Source: Terrisporobacter petrolearius
GTDB lineage: Bacteria; Bacillota; Clostridia; Peptostreptococcales; Peptostreptococcaceae
Assembly: GCF_020748185.1 (NCBI RefSeq)
Contig: NZ_JAHZMO010000002.1
Span: 1 to 64,000 of the forward strand
Direction: 5' to 3'
DNA length: 64,000 bases
The position numbers and the translations under genes are program-made. Position 1 is the first letter of the stretch, and the number at the start of each line of letters is the position of its first letter. Shown here one piece after another: positions 35,066-44,344 of this stretch. Under the pieces are notes generated by a model. The model saw nothing but the letters and a program-made list of their open reading frames with translations, had not been told where the DNA came from and did no database searches.

Positions 35066-36496
35066 TTAATTTTCATTTGTGCATTCTATAATTTTAACAC
35101 TGTTATTTTCCTCATTTAAGCTTTCCTCTTTTTTAGTTAATGGCAGTATTTCCTTTTTGTATACATATTTAAACCCTATAATACTTAACGAAACAGATGC
35201 TAATTCTGCAATAGGAAAAGCCCACCATACAAGATTTAAATTGTTTGTTTTGGATAGTAAGTATGCTACAGGAAGCAATACAACTAACTGCCTACCTATT
35301 GATACAATTAAGCTCATTACCCCATTGCCAAGGGCTTGAAACATGGAGGATACAACTATACAGTACCCTGCAAATAAAAAGCTAAGACTAATTATTCTAA
35401 GAGCTGGAATACCGATATTTATCATTTCTTGTGATGCACTAAATAAACTTAATAATTCTTTTGGGAAAATTTGAAATATACATAAACCAATAATCATTAT
35501 TATTATTGCATAAATAATACTTATTTTTACAGTTTTCATCAACCTATCTTTATGTTTGGCTCCATAATTATAAGATACAATTGGAACCATACCGTTATTA
35601 ATACCAATTACAGGCATAAATATGAAACTTTGTAACTTGAAATATACTCCAAATACTGCAGTTGCTGTGGAGGTAAATACAAGTAAAATCTTATTTATAC
35701 CAAAAGTCATAACTGAGCCTATAGATGCCATTACAATTGAAGGTATGCCTACAGAATAAATATCTTTTATTGTTTTGAAATTAGGCCTGAAGCCTTTAAT
35801 TTTAACTTTAATCTCTTTATTTTTAGTACTATTTAAGTAAATTCCTAAGGTCATACCACTTATTTGCCCTATTACTGTGGCTATAGCCGCACCAGCTATT
35901 CCCATTTTAGGAAAGCCAAGCAATCCGAATATTAATATAGGATCTAATATAATATTTATTATTGCTCCAGTTAATTGAGTCATCATAGAATATATTGTTT
36001 TTCCTGTAGATTGCATTAGTTTTTCAAATACTAATTGACCATACAAGCCAAAAGAACAAGTGGTGCAAATAATTAAATAATCATATCCACCTTCTACAAT
36101 TTCTTTTATATCTGTTTGCCACTGAAAAAAAGATTTACTAAATAAAATACCTATGACTAAAAAAGCTAAATAGCTTAAGACTGCCAAGAATATTCCATTG
36201 TTTGCTGCATTATTTGCTTCTTCATAATTTTTCTCCCCTAAAGATCTAGATAGTAGAGCATTTATACCTACTCCTGTACCCACTCCAACAGCTATCATAA
36301 AATTTTGAACAGGAAAAGCTAGCGATACTGACGCTAAAGCATTTTCACTAATTTGAGAAACAAAAACACTATCTACAACATTATATAATGCTTGAACTAA
36401 CATGGACACAATCATTGGAAGGGACATTGTTATAATTAATTTATTTACAGGCATAGTACCCATTTTATTTTCTTGAATTACACTTTCACTGGACAT
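35066..36496 (-). CDS. MATE family efflux transporter
   Basis: 476 aa with twelve hydrophobic segments arranged as two six-helix halves. Motifs include TMSLPMIVSMLVQALYNVVDSVFVSQ at the start and GINNGMVPIVSYNYGAKHKDR at the second half. These antiporters export cationic drugs and metabolites using Na+ or H+. The AAGGAGTAG site supports the start. It is monocistronic and no MarR-type regulator is adjacent. Confidence 0.9.
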   Translation of the reverse strand: MSSESVIQENKMGTMPVNKLIITMSLPMIVSMLVQALYNVVDSVFVSQISENALASVSLAFPVQNFMIAVGVGTGVGINALLSRSLGEKNYEEANNAANNGIFLAVLSYLAFLVIGILFSKSFFQWQTDIKEIVEGGYDYLIICTTCSFGLYGQLVFEKLMQSTGKTIYSMMTQLTGAIINIILDPILIFGLLGFPKMGIAGAAIATVIGQISGMTLGIYLNSTKNKEIKVKIKGFRPNFKTIKDIYSVGIPSIVMASIGSVMTFGINKILLVFTSTATAVFGVYFKLQSFIFMPVIGINNGMVPIVSYNYGAKHKDRLMKTVKISIIYAIIIMIIGLCIFQIFPKELLSLFSASQEMINIGIPALRIISLSFLFAGYCIVVSSMFQALGNGVMSLIVSIGRQLVVLLPVAYLLSKTNNLNLVWWAFPIAELASVSLSIIGFKYVYKKEILPLTKKEESLNEENNSVKIIECTNEN

Positions 36497-36679
36497 ATGT
36501 TTAATCTACTCCTTTCATAACTGCAATAGTTGCGTTGACAACTATCATCAAATGAATAATGGGTATTATAACTATTGTATAGTTAAGAATACCCATTAAT
36601 TTAAGTGTATATATAGTAAAATATATTGTCAATATCTTCATATTATATTATGCTTTTTATTATTTAATATTTAATAAAC

Positions 36680-36716
36680 AAAGAGAAATTAGCTACGAGC
36701 TAACTTCTCTTTTATT
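36680..36716. terminator. NCS2 permease terminator
   Basis: AAAGAGAAGTTAGCT and AGCTAATTTCTCTTT arms close a 3-base loop immediately after the NCS2 gene on the minus strand. Confidence 0.8.
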
Positions 36717-36720
36717 TTTA

Positions 36721-38097
36721 CTATAAGTAAATAAGTTTTAAAACAAATAATCCTGCAAGAACTACCATCACTACCGAAATTTGTTTTCTTTCTTCTTTTG
36801 GAGAAATTAAGTTATGTAATACATTAATCACTACATATGATAAAACTCCAAGCGTTAAGCCATCACCTATTGAATAAGTAAATGCCATAGTCCCTATTGT
36901 TATGAATGCTGGAACACCTTCAGTTATATCAGAAAAATCTATATCTTTCACTGTACTAAGCATTAAATATCCTACATATATTAATGCTGGTGAAGTAGCA
37001 CATGATGGTATTGCTATAAATATTGGTGAGAAAAACATAGCTACAAGAAATAATACTCCTACTGTTATAGCTGTATATCCTGTTCTACCACCTTCAATTA
37101 CACCTGTTGAACTTTCCACATAAGTAGTAACTGTGGAAACTCCAAGTCCTGCACCTATAGTAGTTGCAAATGCATCTGCAAGCAAGGCTCTACCTACATG
37201 AGGTACATTTCCATCTTCATCTATCATATTTGCCTTAGAAGCAACACCAACTATAGTACCTACTGTATCAAAAAAGTCAACAAATAAGAAAGTACAAAGA
37301 ACTAAAATAAAGTTAGTTAAATTTGCAGGATTTGTAGCATAGCTAAAATCTAATTTGCCTGCTATTGGTGCTAAACTTTCAAACTTGAATATTCCACTCG
37401 GTAAGTATATTCCAAGCTCTGCTGCAGCTGTTGGGCTAGATAAAGCATAACCCCAAGCAACTAATGAACAAATAACTATGCCTATTAATATTGAACCTTT
37501 AACATTTTTCTTTGACAGTACTGCTATTATTACAATTCCGACACAACTTATTAAAACCGCTGGAGTAAAATGACCCATCGAAATTAATGTGGCATCACTA
37601 TTTACAACAAGACCACAGTTAATACATCCTATAATTGCTATAAATAAACCGATACCTCCAGATACTGCTAATTTCATATTCACTGGAATTGCATTTACTA
37701 CTGCTTCACGCACTTTAAACAATGATAAAAATATAAAAATAATACCTTCCACGAAAACTGCAGCTAAAGCAATCTCCCAAGATACTCCCATACCTAAAAC
37801 TACTGTGTAGGCAAAGTATGCATTAAGACCCATGCCAGATGCTAAGGCAAATGGTAGGTTTGCAATAACCCCCATTAAAAAACATCCTATTGCTGCCGCT
37901 AAACATGTTCCTGTTACCAATGCTCCTGCAGGCATACCAGCTTCTGATAATATACTTGGGTTAACAGCTATAATATATGCCATAGTTAAAAATGTTGTAA
38001 CCCCTGCCATTATCTCCTTTTTCATATTTACTTCCTGATTTTCAAGAATAGGAAATAATTTTGTCATAGTATTTGATTCTTGTTTCGCCACTTGCAT
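36721..38097 (-). CDS. NCS2 family purine permease (AzgA/PbuG-like)
   Basis: 458 aa with about 14 hydrophobic segments. AzgA-type features are TTFLTMAYIIAVNPSILS, VMGVIANLPFALASGMGLNAYFAY and FVDFFDTVGTIVGVA. It imports guanine, hypoxanthine or adenine with protons. The start follows a GGAGGTG site. A sigma-A promoter places the transcript start exactly at a 68-base hairpin in the leader, which is likely regulatory. No classical purine riboswitch core was seen. Confidence 0.9.
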   Translation of the reverse strand: MQVAKQESNTMTKLFPILENQEVNMKKEIMAGVTTFLTMAYIIAVNPSILSEAGMPAGALVTGTCLAAAIGCFLMGVIANLPFALASGMGLNAYFAYTVVLGMGVSWEIALAAVFVEGIIFIFLSLFKVREAVVNAIPVNMKLAVSGGIGLFIAIIGCINCGLVVNSDATLISMGHFTPAVLISCVGIVIIAVLSKKNVKGSILIGIVICSLVAWGYALSSPTAAAELGIYLPSGIFKFESLAPIAGKLDFSYATNPANLTNFILVLCTFLFVDFFDTVGTIVGVASKANMIDEDGNVPHVGRALLADAFATTIGAGLGVSTVTTYVESSTGVIEGGRTGYTAITVGVLFLVAMFFSPIFIAIPSCATSPALIYVGYLMLSTVKDIDFSDITEGVPAFITIGTMAFTYSIGDGLTLGVLSYVVINVLHNLISPKEERKQISVVMVVLAGLFVLKLIYL

Positions 38098-38161
38098 TAA
38101 TCAAAACACCTCCGTAATTTAATAATAAATTAATCCCCAAATTTTACACTCTGATATTCAT

Positions 38162-38229
38162 ATGAAATAGTATCTATATAAATGTGGTTATATGAGCACA
38201 TTTATATTTTCCATATAATACCATTTCAT
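38162..38229 (-). promoter_or_regulatory. structured 5' leader hairpin of the NCS2 permease
   Basis: The arms ATGAAATGGTAT and ATACTATTTCAT pair with one G-U wobble, and inside them an 11-bp perfect helix ATATAAATGTG/CACATTTATAT closes a 10-base loop. A 10-base bulge (TATATGGAAA) and a 2-base bulge (AG) separate the helices asymmetrically. The predicted transcript begins at the hairpin's first base. Confidence 0.5.
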
Positions 38230-38236
38230 AAGTATA

Positions 38237-38265
38237 ATTTTAGAATACAAATATTATAATGTCAA
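38237..38265 (-). promoter_or_regulatory. sigma-A promoter of the NCS2 permease
   Basis: TTGACA (38260-38265), a 17-base spacer and TAAAAT (38237-38242) on the minus strand. The predicted start is near 38230, about 130 bases before the start codon. Confidence 0.75.
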
Positions 38266-38338
38266 GATAATTACGAATATATTTTATTAAATCTAAATAA
38301 TAATTCGTAATTATGTTATGTAAATAATATTTTACAAT

Positions 38339-38372
38339 AAAAAATAGCTTATTTTTAAATAAGCTATTTTTT
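38339..38372. terminator. radical SAM gene terminator
   Basis: AAAAAATAGCTTATTT and AAATAAGCTATTTTTT arms form a near-perfect hairpin two bases beyond the stop of the radical SAM gene. Confidence 0.8.
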
Positions 38373-38374
38373 AC

Positions 38375-38971
38375 CTAGTTTTTATGTCTTACTCTAAGGA
38401 CAATATTCATTTTATCAGCCAGTTTTTGTGCTTCTTCAATTTCATCATTATTAATTTCATCAACTACGGAAAAGTTCACTTCTTCAATATACTCTTTGCA
38501 ATCCTCAGCAAAATTCAATAATGCATCAAAGGATCTTTCTCCAAATTTAGGCCTTGTAACTTCATTGTATCTTATTTTATTAGGTGCATTTAAACTAATA
38601 GACACAGAATCTATATTGTCTTTTAATAGGATGGCTGTTTTTTTATTGTGAATCAAGTCAGATAAACCATTAGTATTGACCCTTATTTTTAAATCAGAAA
38701 AACTTCTGATATATTTTGCAATTTCTATAACTTCATTTATTCTTACTAATGGTTCGCCATATCCACAAAATACTATTTCATCATAATTTTCTAAATTAAA
38801 TTTTTTAAATTCATTCTTTACTTCTTCTACTGTAGGTTCATGGTCTAACCATAAACTATCACTATTTCCCACATGGTCCGTTTCTTTTCTTATACAAAAA
38901 ACACAAGAACATGGACACTTATTTGTTATATTAACATAAAGACTTTCCTTGTAATCATATAAAATTGTCAT
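38375..38971 (-). CDS. TatD-linked radical SAM protein
   Basis: 198 aa from the ATG at 38971, with a GGGGG site; a second ATG 15 bases earlier lies upstream of that site. The Fe-S binding CxxxCxxC motif is CPCSCVFC (about 16-23), after LYVNITNK. GYGEPL is the SAM-binding GxGEP motif. The protein is short, matching the family often encoded beside a TatD DNase, though none is here. Its reaction is unknown. The S component gene starts 24 bases upstream in the same orientation. Confidence 0.78.
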   Translation of the reverse strand: MTILYDYKESLYVNITNKCPCSCVFCIRKETDHVGNSDSLWLDHEPTVEEVKNEFKKFNLENYDEIVFCGYGEPLVRINEVIEIAKYIRSFSDLKIRVNTNGLSDLIHNKKTAILLKDNIDSVSISLNAPNKIRYNEVTRPKFGERSFDALLNFAEDCKEYIEEVNFSVVDEINNDEIEEAQKLADKMNIVLRVRHKN

Positions 38972-38994
38972 TTTCAATTCCCCCATTTGTATGC

Positions 38995-39528
38995 TTATTT
39001 TATCATTTCTTTTATTTTTAATTTATCAAATACTAAACCTATAACTACAAATACTATAAAACTTCCTAAAGGTTGAACAAAACCTACTAATGATAACACA
39101 AAAGCACTAACAAAACTTCCATACATTATTCCTTCTGCTATCATATATAAAGCTGTTCCCACTATTCCTGCTATAATTGCTGCAAATATATTTCTTGTAT
39201 TAATAATTTTTTTACTTCTATTTGTAAAAAATAAAACAAGTATTGGTTTTATTATTATTGTTGCTAAAGCCCAGTTTGCAGATCCTGTAAGTATATCTGC
39301 CATACCAGCTCCTATTGCTGCTGCACAAGCTGCATAAGGTGTAGGAAGAAGTACCGCTGCCAAGTATATAAAAGCATCACCTACATGAACAAAACCACCA
39401 TTCCCCCCTACTGGTATATGAAGAAAATAAGCTATTGTAATACATATAATACCTGCAAATAAGGCTGCAGACACCAATGTTCTAGTTTTAGATGATACAT
39501 TTGTTTTTTGCTGTTTTGTATTTTCCAT
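38995..39528 (-). CDS. ECF-type S component-like membrane protein
   Basis: 177 aa with five to six hydrophobic segments. FLHIPVGGNGGFVHVGDAFIYLAAVLLP and ALATIIIKPILVLFF fit the S-component fold of energy-coupling-factor importers. The ligand is unknown. It is paired with the TatD-linked radical SAM gene, with which related membrane proteins often co-occur, so the two may serve one pathway (inference). The 130 bases upstream show no riboswitch I recognise. Confidence 0.75.
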   Translation of the reverse strand: MENTKQQKTNVSSKTRTLVSAALFAGIICITIAYFLHIPVGGNGGFVHVGDAFIYLAAVLLPTPYAACAAAIGAGMADILTGSANWALATIIIKPILVLFFTNRSKKIINTRNIFAAIIAGIVGTALYMIAEGIMYGSFVSAFVLSLVGFVQPLGSFIVFVVIGLVFDKLKIKEMIK

Positions 39529-39643
39529 TATCTCTCCTCCAAATTCAATACTCTATCAAGATAATTATAATACACTTTTGCATATTTATTATAACTGTGT
39601 ATATTATTCAAACATTGTATTAGTACAATTATTTATGAATAAT

Positions 39644-39672
39644 AAAAAGGAACCTTAAAAGGTTCCTTTTTA
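39644..39672. terminator. terminator of the 78-aa protein gene
   Basis: AAAAAGGAACC and GGTTCCTTTTT arms around a short AT loop, directly at the end of the gene starting at 39909. Confidence 0.85.
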
Positions 39673-39909
39673 TTATTTTTTCATTTCATCTTCTATTTTG
39701 TCTTTTATGTCGTCAGCTTTATCAGTAACATCAGACATCATACCAACCATATCGTCTTTAAGGTCCATAGTAGTATGTTTTACTGCATTAGTAAGTTTTC
39801 CAGCTGCATGGCCTATATTACTAACAGTATTTTTCATGCCATTTCCTACTTTATCTAAACCTTTCTTTAAATCATCTTTCATATTTCCCATGTCATTTCT
39901 TAAATTCAT
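39673..39909 (-). CDS. small amphipathic Lys/Asp-rich protein
   Basis: 78 aa from the second ATG (39909), which is 7 bases from a GGAGG site; the first is only 1 base away. The sequence alternates Lys, Asp and hydrophobic residues in long amphipathic helices (KDDLKKGLDKVGNGMKNTV, MMSDVTDKADDIKDKIEDEMKK), like YtxH or general-stress and apolipophorin-like proteins. There is no membrane segment. A stress or surface-binding role is possible but unproven. It is monocistronic. Confidence 0.6.
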   Translation of the reverse strand: MNLRNDMGNMKDDLKKGLDKVGNGMKNTVSNIGHAAGKLTNAVKHTTMDLKDDMVGMMSDVTDKADDIKDKIEDEMKK

Positions 39910-39969
39910 ATTCATGCCTCCTATTTATTTCTTAGATATATTTTTCCTTAATTTATGAAAATTATTTAT

Positions 39970-41223
39970 CTAAAAATAAATAGTAAATAAAACAGAATTT
40001 TTCTTACTTTCCATTTTGTAATAAAGGTTATGACTTTTTAGTATTTTGCTTACTATATAAAGACCTAACCCACTACCACCTGTTTTTCTATTCCTAGACT
40101 TTTCCACTCTATAGAAAGGATTAAAGACTTCACTTAGATACTTCTGTTCAATGCTAACTCCTGTATTTTCTATTTCTAGAACTACTGTTTTACTTGCTTT
40201 TGATTTAAATGCTTTCACAATTATTTTTTCGTTTTCGGGAGAATACTTAATCGCATTATTTATTAAATTATTTAAGACTTTTATGATTTTTTCTTTGTCT
40301 GCTTTTATAACTAATTTATCCTCCACTTTATATATAAGATTTAAATTTTTATTTTCAATTAAATAACTTTGCCTATTTACTAATTGTCCTAACATCTCAC
40401 TTAAGTTAATAACTTCTATTTTTAAATCTTTTTCTTGCAGTTCATTTTTTGATATTTCCATCATTTCATCTACTAACACTTTTAGTTCTTGAGTAGATTC
40501 ATATGATTTTTGTAAGTAGGTATCACGATCTTTATATTTGCCTACATTATATATCATTCCCTCTAATTGACCACTTATTATTGTTATTGGCGTTTTCAAT
40601 TCATGAGAAATAGTTGCAATAAACTCTTTTCTTTTTTGCTCTTCTTCTCTTTCTTTATTAATAATTTCTATTAATGGTTTTGTTATTGTCTTAGAGTAAA
40701 TATACGCTCCAAGTAGAGCTATGAAAAAAGCTGAAAATATTATAAATGGCAAGATATTTCTAAGTACTGTATTTGCCTCATCTATTGGTTGAAGAGGCAT
40801 TGCAATTTCTAGATGATACAAATCAGAATTTTCTTTTATTTTTATAGTTGCCCTTATTGTATATTCCTTTATCTGATTAGACATAGGAATGTCTCCATTA
40901 TACTTATTAGTAATATGTTGTTCATTCTTACCAAAAATAATAAATCCTTTATCATCTGTTAATATCATTGCAACATTTTGTTTTTTACCTAAAAAATAAA
41001 GCCTCTGTTGTAACTCTTCTAAGTCATAAAACTTAGAATCTTCCACAATGGAATTTACACTATTTTTTAATAGTTCAATTTTATATTGGTGATAATATGC
41101 TGGCATAAAAAAATATAAAGTTAAATAAACTATAAATGCTAAGAATAGAAGAAGCCCTGATGTAATAGTAAATAACTTATATTTTATATTTAAGCTATTC
41201 CAAAGCTTCAATATCTTTTTCAA
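39970..41223 (-). CDS. sensor histidine kinase
   Basis: 417 aa. Two membrane helices (about 16-38 and 155-177) flank an extracellular sensor of about 115 residues. The H box is ISHELKTPIT, the N box NNAIKYSP, and the G boxes EIENTGVSI and GGSGLGLYIV. There is no clear HAMP domain beyond a short coiled linker. It begins with TTG and overlaps the response regulator gene by 29 bases, so they are coupled. The signal is not evident. Confidence 0.9.
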   Translation of the reverse strand: MKKILKLWNSLNIKYKLFTITSGLLLFLAFIVYLTLYFFMPAYYHQYKIELLKNSVNSIVEDSKFYDLEELQQRLYFLGKKQNVAMILTDDKGFIIFGKNEQHITNKYNGDIPMSNQIKEYTIRATIKIKENSDLYHLEIAMPLQPIDEANTVLRNILPFIIFSAFFIALLGAYIYSKTITKPLIEIINKEREEEQKRKEFIATISHELKTPITIISGQLEGMIYNVGKYKDRDTYLQKSYESTQELKVLVDEMMEISKNELQEKDLKIEVINLSEMLGQLVNRQSYLIENKNLNLIYKVEDKLVIKADKEKIIKVLNNLINNAIKYSPENEKIIVKAFKSKASKTVVLEIENTGVSIEQKYLSEVFNPFYRVEKSRNRKTGGSGLGLYIVSKILKSHNLYYKMESKKNSVLFTIYF

Positions 41224-41875
41224 GAGTATATCCTATTCCTTTTACAGTTTTAATATATGGTAGGCTTATTTTTTTTCTAAGATTTTTTATATGAGCATCT
41301 ACTATTCTTGTATCACCATAATAATCATATCCCCAAATACTATCCAATAAACTTTCTCTTGTTATTACTTGAGGATATTTTTCAATTAATGTTTTCAAAA
41401 TATTAAATTCTTTTAAAGTTAACTCTATATTATTATCATCTAATTGTACTGAGTAAGTATTTAAATCTAACTTTATTTTTTCGAAGGTTAAAAAATCATT
41501 ACTTAGATTACTTTTACCACGTCTTAAAACTGCTTTTACCCTCTGAATTAAAACATTGAATGAAAAGGGCTTTGTTATGTAATCATCACATTCTAATTCA
41601 AACCCCTTCAGTTGATTACTTTCTTCATTCATTGCAGTTAGAAATATTATTGGTACATTAGAACTTTTTCTAATCATTTTACATACAGAATAACCATCTA
41701 AATTTGGCATCATTATATCTAACAATACTAAATCATATTCTTTTTTTTTAAATAATTGTATTCCTTCTATACCATCACTGGCATAATCAACATCATATCC
41801 CTCTACTTTTAAAAACTCCACTATTAATTCTTGTATATTCACATCATCTTCCATAACCAAAATAGATGTATTCAT
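41195..41875 (-). CDS. OmpR-family response regulator
   Basis: 226 aa. The receiver domain has the acidic pair MEDD near residue 8, the phospho-acceptor Asp in LVLLDIMMP (about 52), Thr in FLTAMN and Lys in YITKPF. The C-terminal winged helix (about 130-226) shows LTLKEFNILKTL and RIVDAHIKNLRKKI. It binds promoter DNA when phosphorylated by the adjacent kinase. An ATAGGAG site precedes the start. Confidence 0.94.
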   Translation of the reverse strand: MNTSILVMEDDVNIQELIVEFLKVEGYDVDYASDGIEGIQLFKKKEYDLVLLDIMMPNLDGYSVCKMIRKSSNVPIIFLTAMNEESNQLKGFELECDDYITKPFSFNVLIQRVKAVLRRGKSNLSNDFLTFEKIKLDLNTYSVQLDDNNIELTLKEFNILKTLIEKYPQVITRESLLDSIWGYDYYGDTRIVDAHIKNLRKKISLPYIKTVKGIGYTLEKDIEALE

Positions 41876-42013
41876 TTAATCACTCCTATAATTTTATATA
41901 CCTTAAATACCTATTATTTTATTTTTTATTAAAAAAATATAAATATTTTTACTTATATATTATAATACAGATGTGAATTTATGGTGAAATTTTTATACAA
42001 TCAATATATTTTA

Positions 42014-43372
42014 TTAAATATTATTTCCTACTAGGTATTCATTGTATTGATTAATAAGATTATAGAAAAACTCTATTCCAATTTTTAAATCTTCAAAAGT
42101 CATAAATTCATTTACTCCATGAATAACCTTTCTGTCTTCACTATTACATCTAAAAGGACCAAATTTATATATATGATCACTTAAATCATTGAAGTGTTTA
42201 GAATCTGTTCCACCTACCATAATAAATGGAACAACTTCCGAAACATTTCCGTATGCTAACTTAATACTTTTACTTACTAGATCAAACTTATCATCAATTT
42301 TAGACAACTTAGAAGGATTTTTAGTAATTAGTGCTTCCAATTGAAATTCTTCTCCAATAACATTTTTAATATGAACTAATAATTCGTCTAAACTATCACC
42401 TGGCAATAACCTAAAATTGACTATTATATAAGCACTATTTGGTAAAATATTAGTAGCTTCAGCTCCCTTGGCCATTGTAAGAGCCGTTGTAGTTCTTGCT
42501 AATGCATTTGATTCAGGCGATTTAGATAAAATGCTTTTTAATGCGGGCGAAAATGCTTTATTATTTTTTAAGGCAACTTTTCTAATACCATTTGTATATT
42601 TACTAAGTCTAGTTAACATTTCACTTAAAGGTTCTGTAATTTTAAGTGGCATTTGGTTTTGTTCTAATTTATAAGCTGCTTCACATACTTTCCCAAGTGC
42701 AGTATTCTTTGGTGGCATGGAGGAATGTCCTCCTTGTGCATTATAAGAAATTTTTATATCTGCATATCCTTTTTCACAAGTGCCTACTAAAGCAATCTCT
42801 TCTTTTAGGCCCAATATACCATCTGATATCATTCCACCTTCATCAATTATCATAGCAAATTTTATGTTTTTTTCTTTTAGGTAGTCTGCAACATATTTTG
42901 CACCATTTCTTCCCCCTACTTCTTCATCATATCCCAGTGAAAGGTATATATCAAAATCAAGTCGCTTATTTTCATTTAGCATATATTCCGTTCCTTCAAA
43001 CATAGCAATTAGCTGACTTTTCATATCTTTAGCGCCGCGACCCCAAACTATGTCATTTTCTATTATTCCAGCGAAAGGTTCATGTTTCCATTTATTTAAT
43101 GTATCCTTAGCTGCAGGAACTACATCCATATGAGCCATGAATAGTATTGGTAGTTTGTCAGATTTTTCCCCTTTAATTTTATATAAAAATGCACCTTCAT
43201 GTATTATTTCTATATGTGCTTTTTCATGTATTTTAGGGTAAAATTCTTCCAAGTATTTTTTAATTTGAAAAAAAGGCTGAAAATCAATTTTAGAAAAATC
43301 TTCATTTGACAATGATTCAATTTTGATTAGCTTACTCAAATTAATCGCAGCTTTCTCAATATTTATTTCCAT
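42014..43372 (-). CDS. M20 family metallopeptidase
   Basis: 452 aa. Zinc-ligand motifs are FMAHMDVVPA (about 82) and WGRGAKDMKSQL, with catalytic Glu in SLGYDEEVGG and the dimerisation domain containing GGHSSMP. It belongs to the carboxypeptidase/Sapep-like group that cleaves di- or tripeptides or acylated amino acids. The start has a TTGGAGGG site. It is monocistronic; no transporter is adjacent. Confidence 0.9.
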   Translation of the reverse strand: MEINIEKAAINLSKLIKIESLSNEDFSKIDFQPFFQIKKYLEEFYPKIHEKAHIEIIHEGAFLYKIKGEKSDKLPILFMAHMDVVPAAKDTLNKWKHEPFAGIIENDIVWGRGAKDMKSQLIAMFEGTEYMLNENKRLDFDIYLSLGYDEEVGGRNGAKYVADYLKEKNIKFAMIIDEGGMISDGILGLKEEIALVGTCEKGYADIKISYNAQGGHSSMPPKNTALGKVCEAAYKLEQNQMPLKITEPLSEMLTRLSKYTNGIRKVALKNNKAFSPALKSILSKSPESNALARTTTALTMAKGAEATNILPNSAYIIVNFRLLPGDSLDELLVHIKNVIGEEFQLEALITKNPSKLSKIDDKFDLVSKSIKLAYGNVSEVVPFIMVGGTDSKHFNDLSDHIYKFGPFRCNSEDRKVIHGVNEFMTFEDLKIGIEFFYNLINQYNEYLVGNNI

Positions 43373-43642
43373 ATAAAACCCTCCAATTTAGTATTATTTT
43401 TTAATTTGAAAATCATTGTTTTATTTTTCCATCTATTTATTTTAATTATGCATTCAAAAATAATTAGCAAATATTAATTATTCAAATATTTTAAATTTTC
43501 TTAAATATTTCACCAATGACTCTAGTTTTTGCCCATGGCCCTAGATAAAAATTTATTTTAATTTTGCTTCTAATATTTAAATATCTGTATAATCTTTGCA
43601 AAATCTTATATTATAATAATAAAAAGTTGTGGAGGTATAAAA

Positions 43643-44164
43643 TTGAGATACGTAATTGTTAGCGTTGTAAGGGGAGATGCCGGAAATTTTAATAATAAAT
43701 TAAGAAAAGAAGTATATGAAATATTTAAAGCAAAATCTTCAAAATTACCAGCACATTTTACTATTAAATCTCCTTTTGAAGAAGATGACATTAAATTGGT
43801 TGAAGAAGTTTTAGAAACTTTTGTAAAAAATAACAAGAAAACTAATTACACTTTAAATGGGTATGACCATTTTGATGACAGAGTAATTTTTATGAAAGTA
43901 AATATGAGTGATGAGGCTAAAAAGTTACATGATAAATTAATTGATGAACTAAGCAAAATTAATTATATTAACTTCACTGAAAAAGACGGAAAAAATAAAA
44001 TTTTTCATGTAACTGTAAGTTCTAAAAAAATCCAAAAGATATATAAAGATTTATGGAACTATGTTAATCAATTTCCTTTTAAATTCCATTGTGAATTTGA
44101 TAATATTTGCATATATAAGTGGGAAGATGATACTTGGAAACTACATAAAGAATACCTTTTTTAA
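43643..44164 (+). CDS. 2H phosphoesterase (2'-5' RNA ligase-like)
   Basis: 173 aa from a TTG start at 43643, supported by GGAGGT at 43631-43636. The two HxT motifs are HFT (about residue 33) and HVT (about 118), with symmetric lobes between. Members act on 2'-5' or cyclic phosphodiester RNA ends; the substrate is open. It is monocistronic, diverging from the M20 gene, with about 270 AT-rich bases between them that hold no visible gene. Confidence 0.8.
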   Translation: MRYVIVSVVRGDAGNFNNKLRKEVYEIFKAKSSKLPAHFTIKSPFEEDDIKLVEEVLETFVKNNKKTNYTLNGYDHFDDRVIFMKVNMSDEAKKLHDKLIDELSKINYINFTEKDGKNKIFHVTVSSKKIQKIYKDLWNYVNQFPFKFHCEFDNICIYKWEDDTWKLHKEYLF

Positions 44165-44344
44165 TATAATAATTTATCTGTTATACATGTTCTCATAAAA
44201 TATAATTTTTATTTATGATTTTCTTTTTTGAATTAAGTTAATAATAATAATAATGATGTAAGAATTTGACTTTAATTTATTTTACTTTTTTACTGCGGTA
44301 TGATATACTATAAAAGTTATTTTTTAGAAAGGAAAATTAAATAA

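Noticed and set aside
38098-38236. possible classical purine riboswitch before the NCS2 permease
   Set aside because: No three-way-junction core or paired loop motifs; only the bulged hairpin is present.
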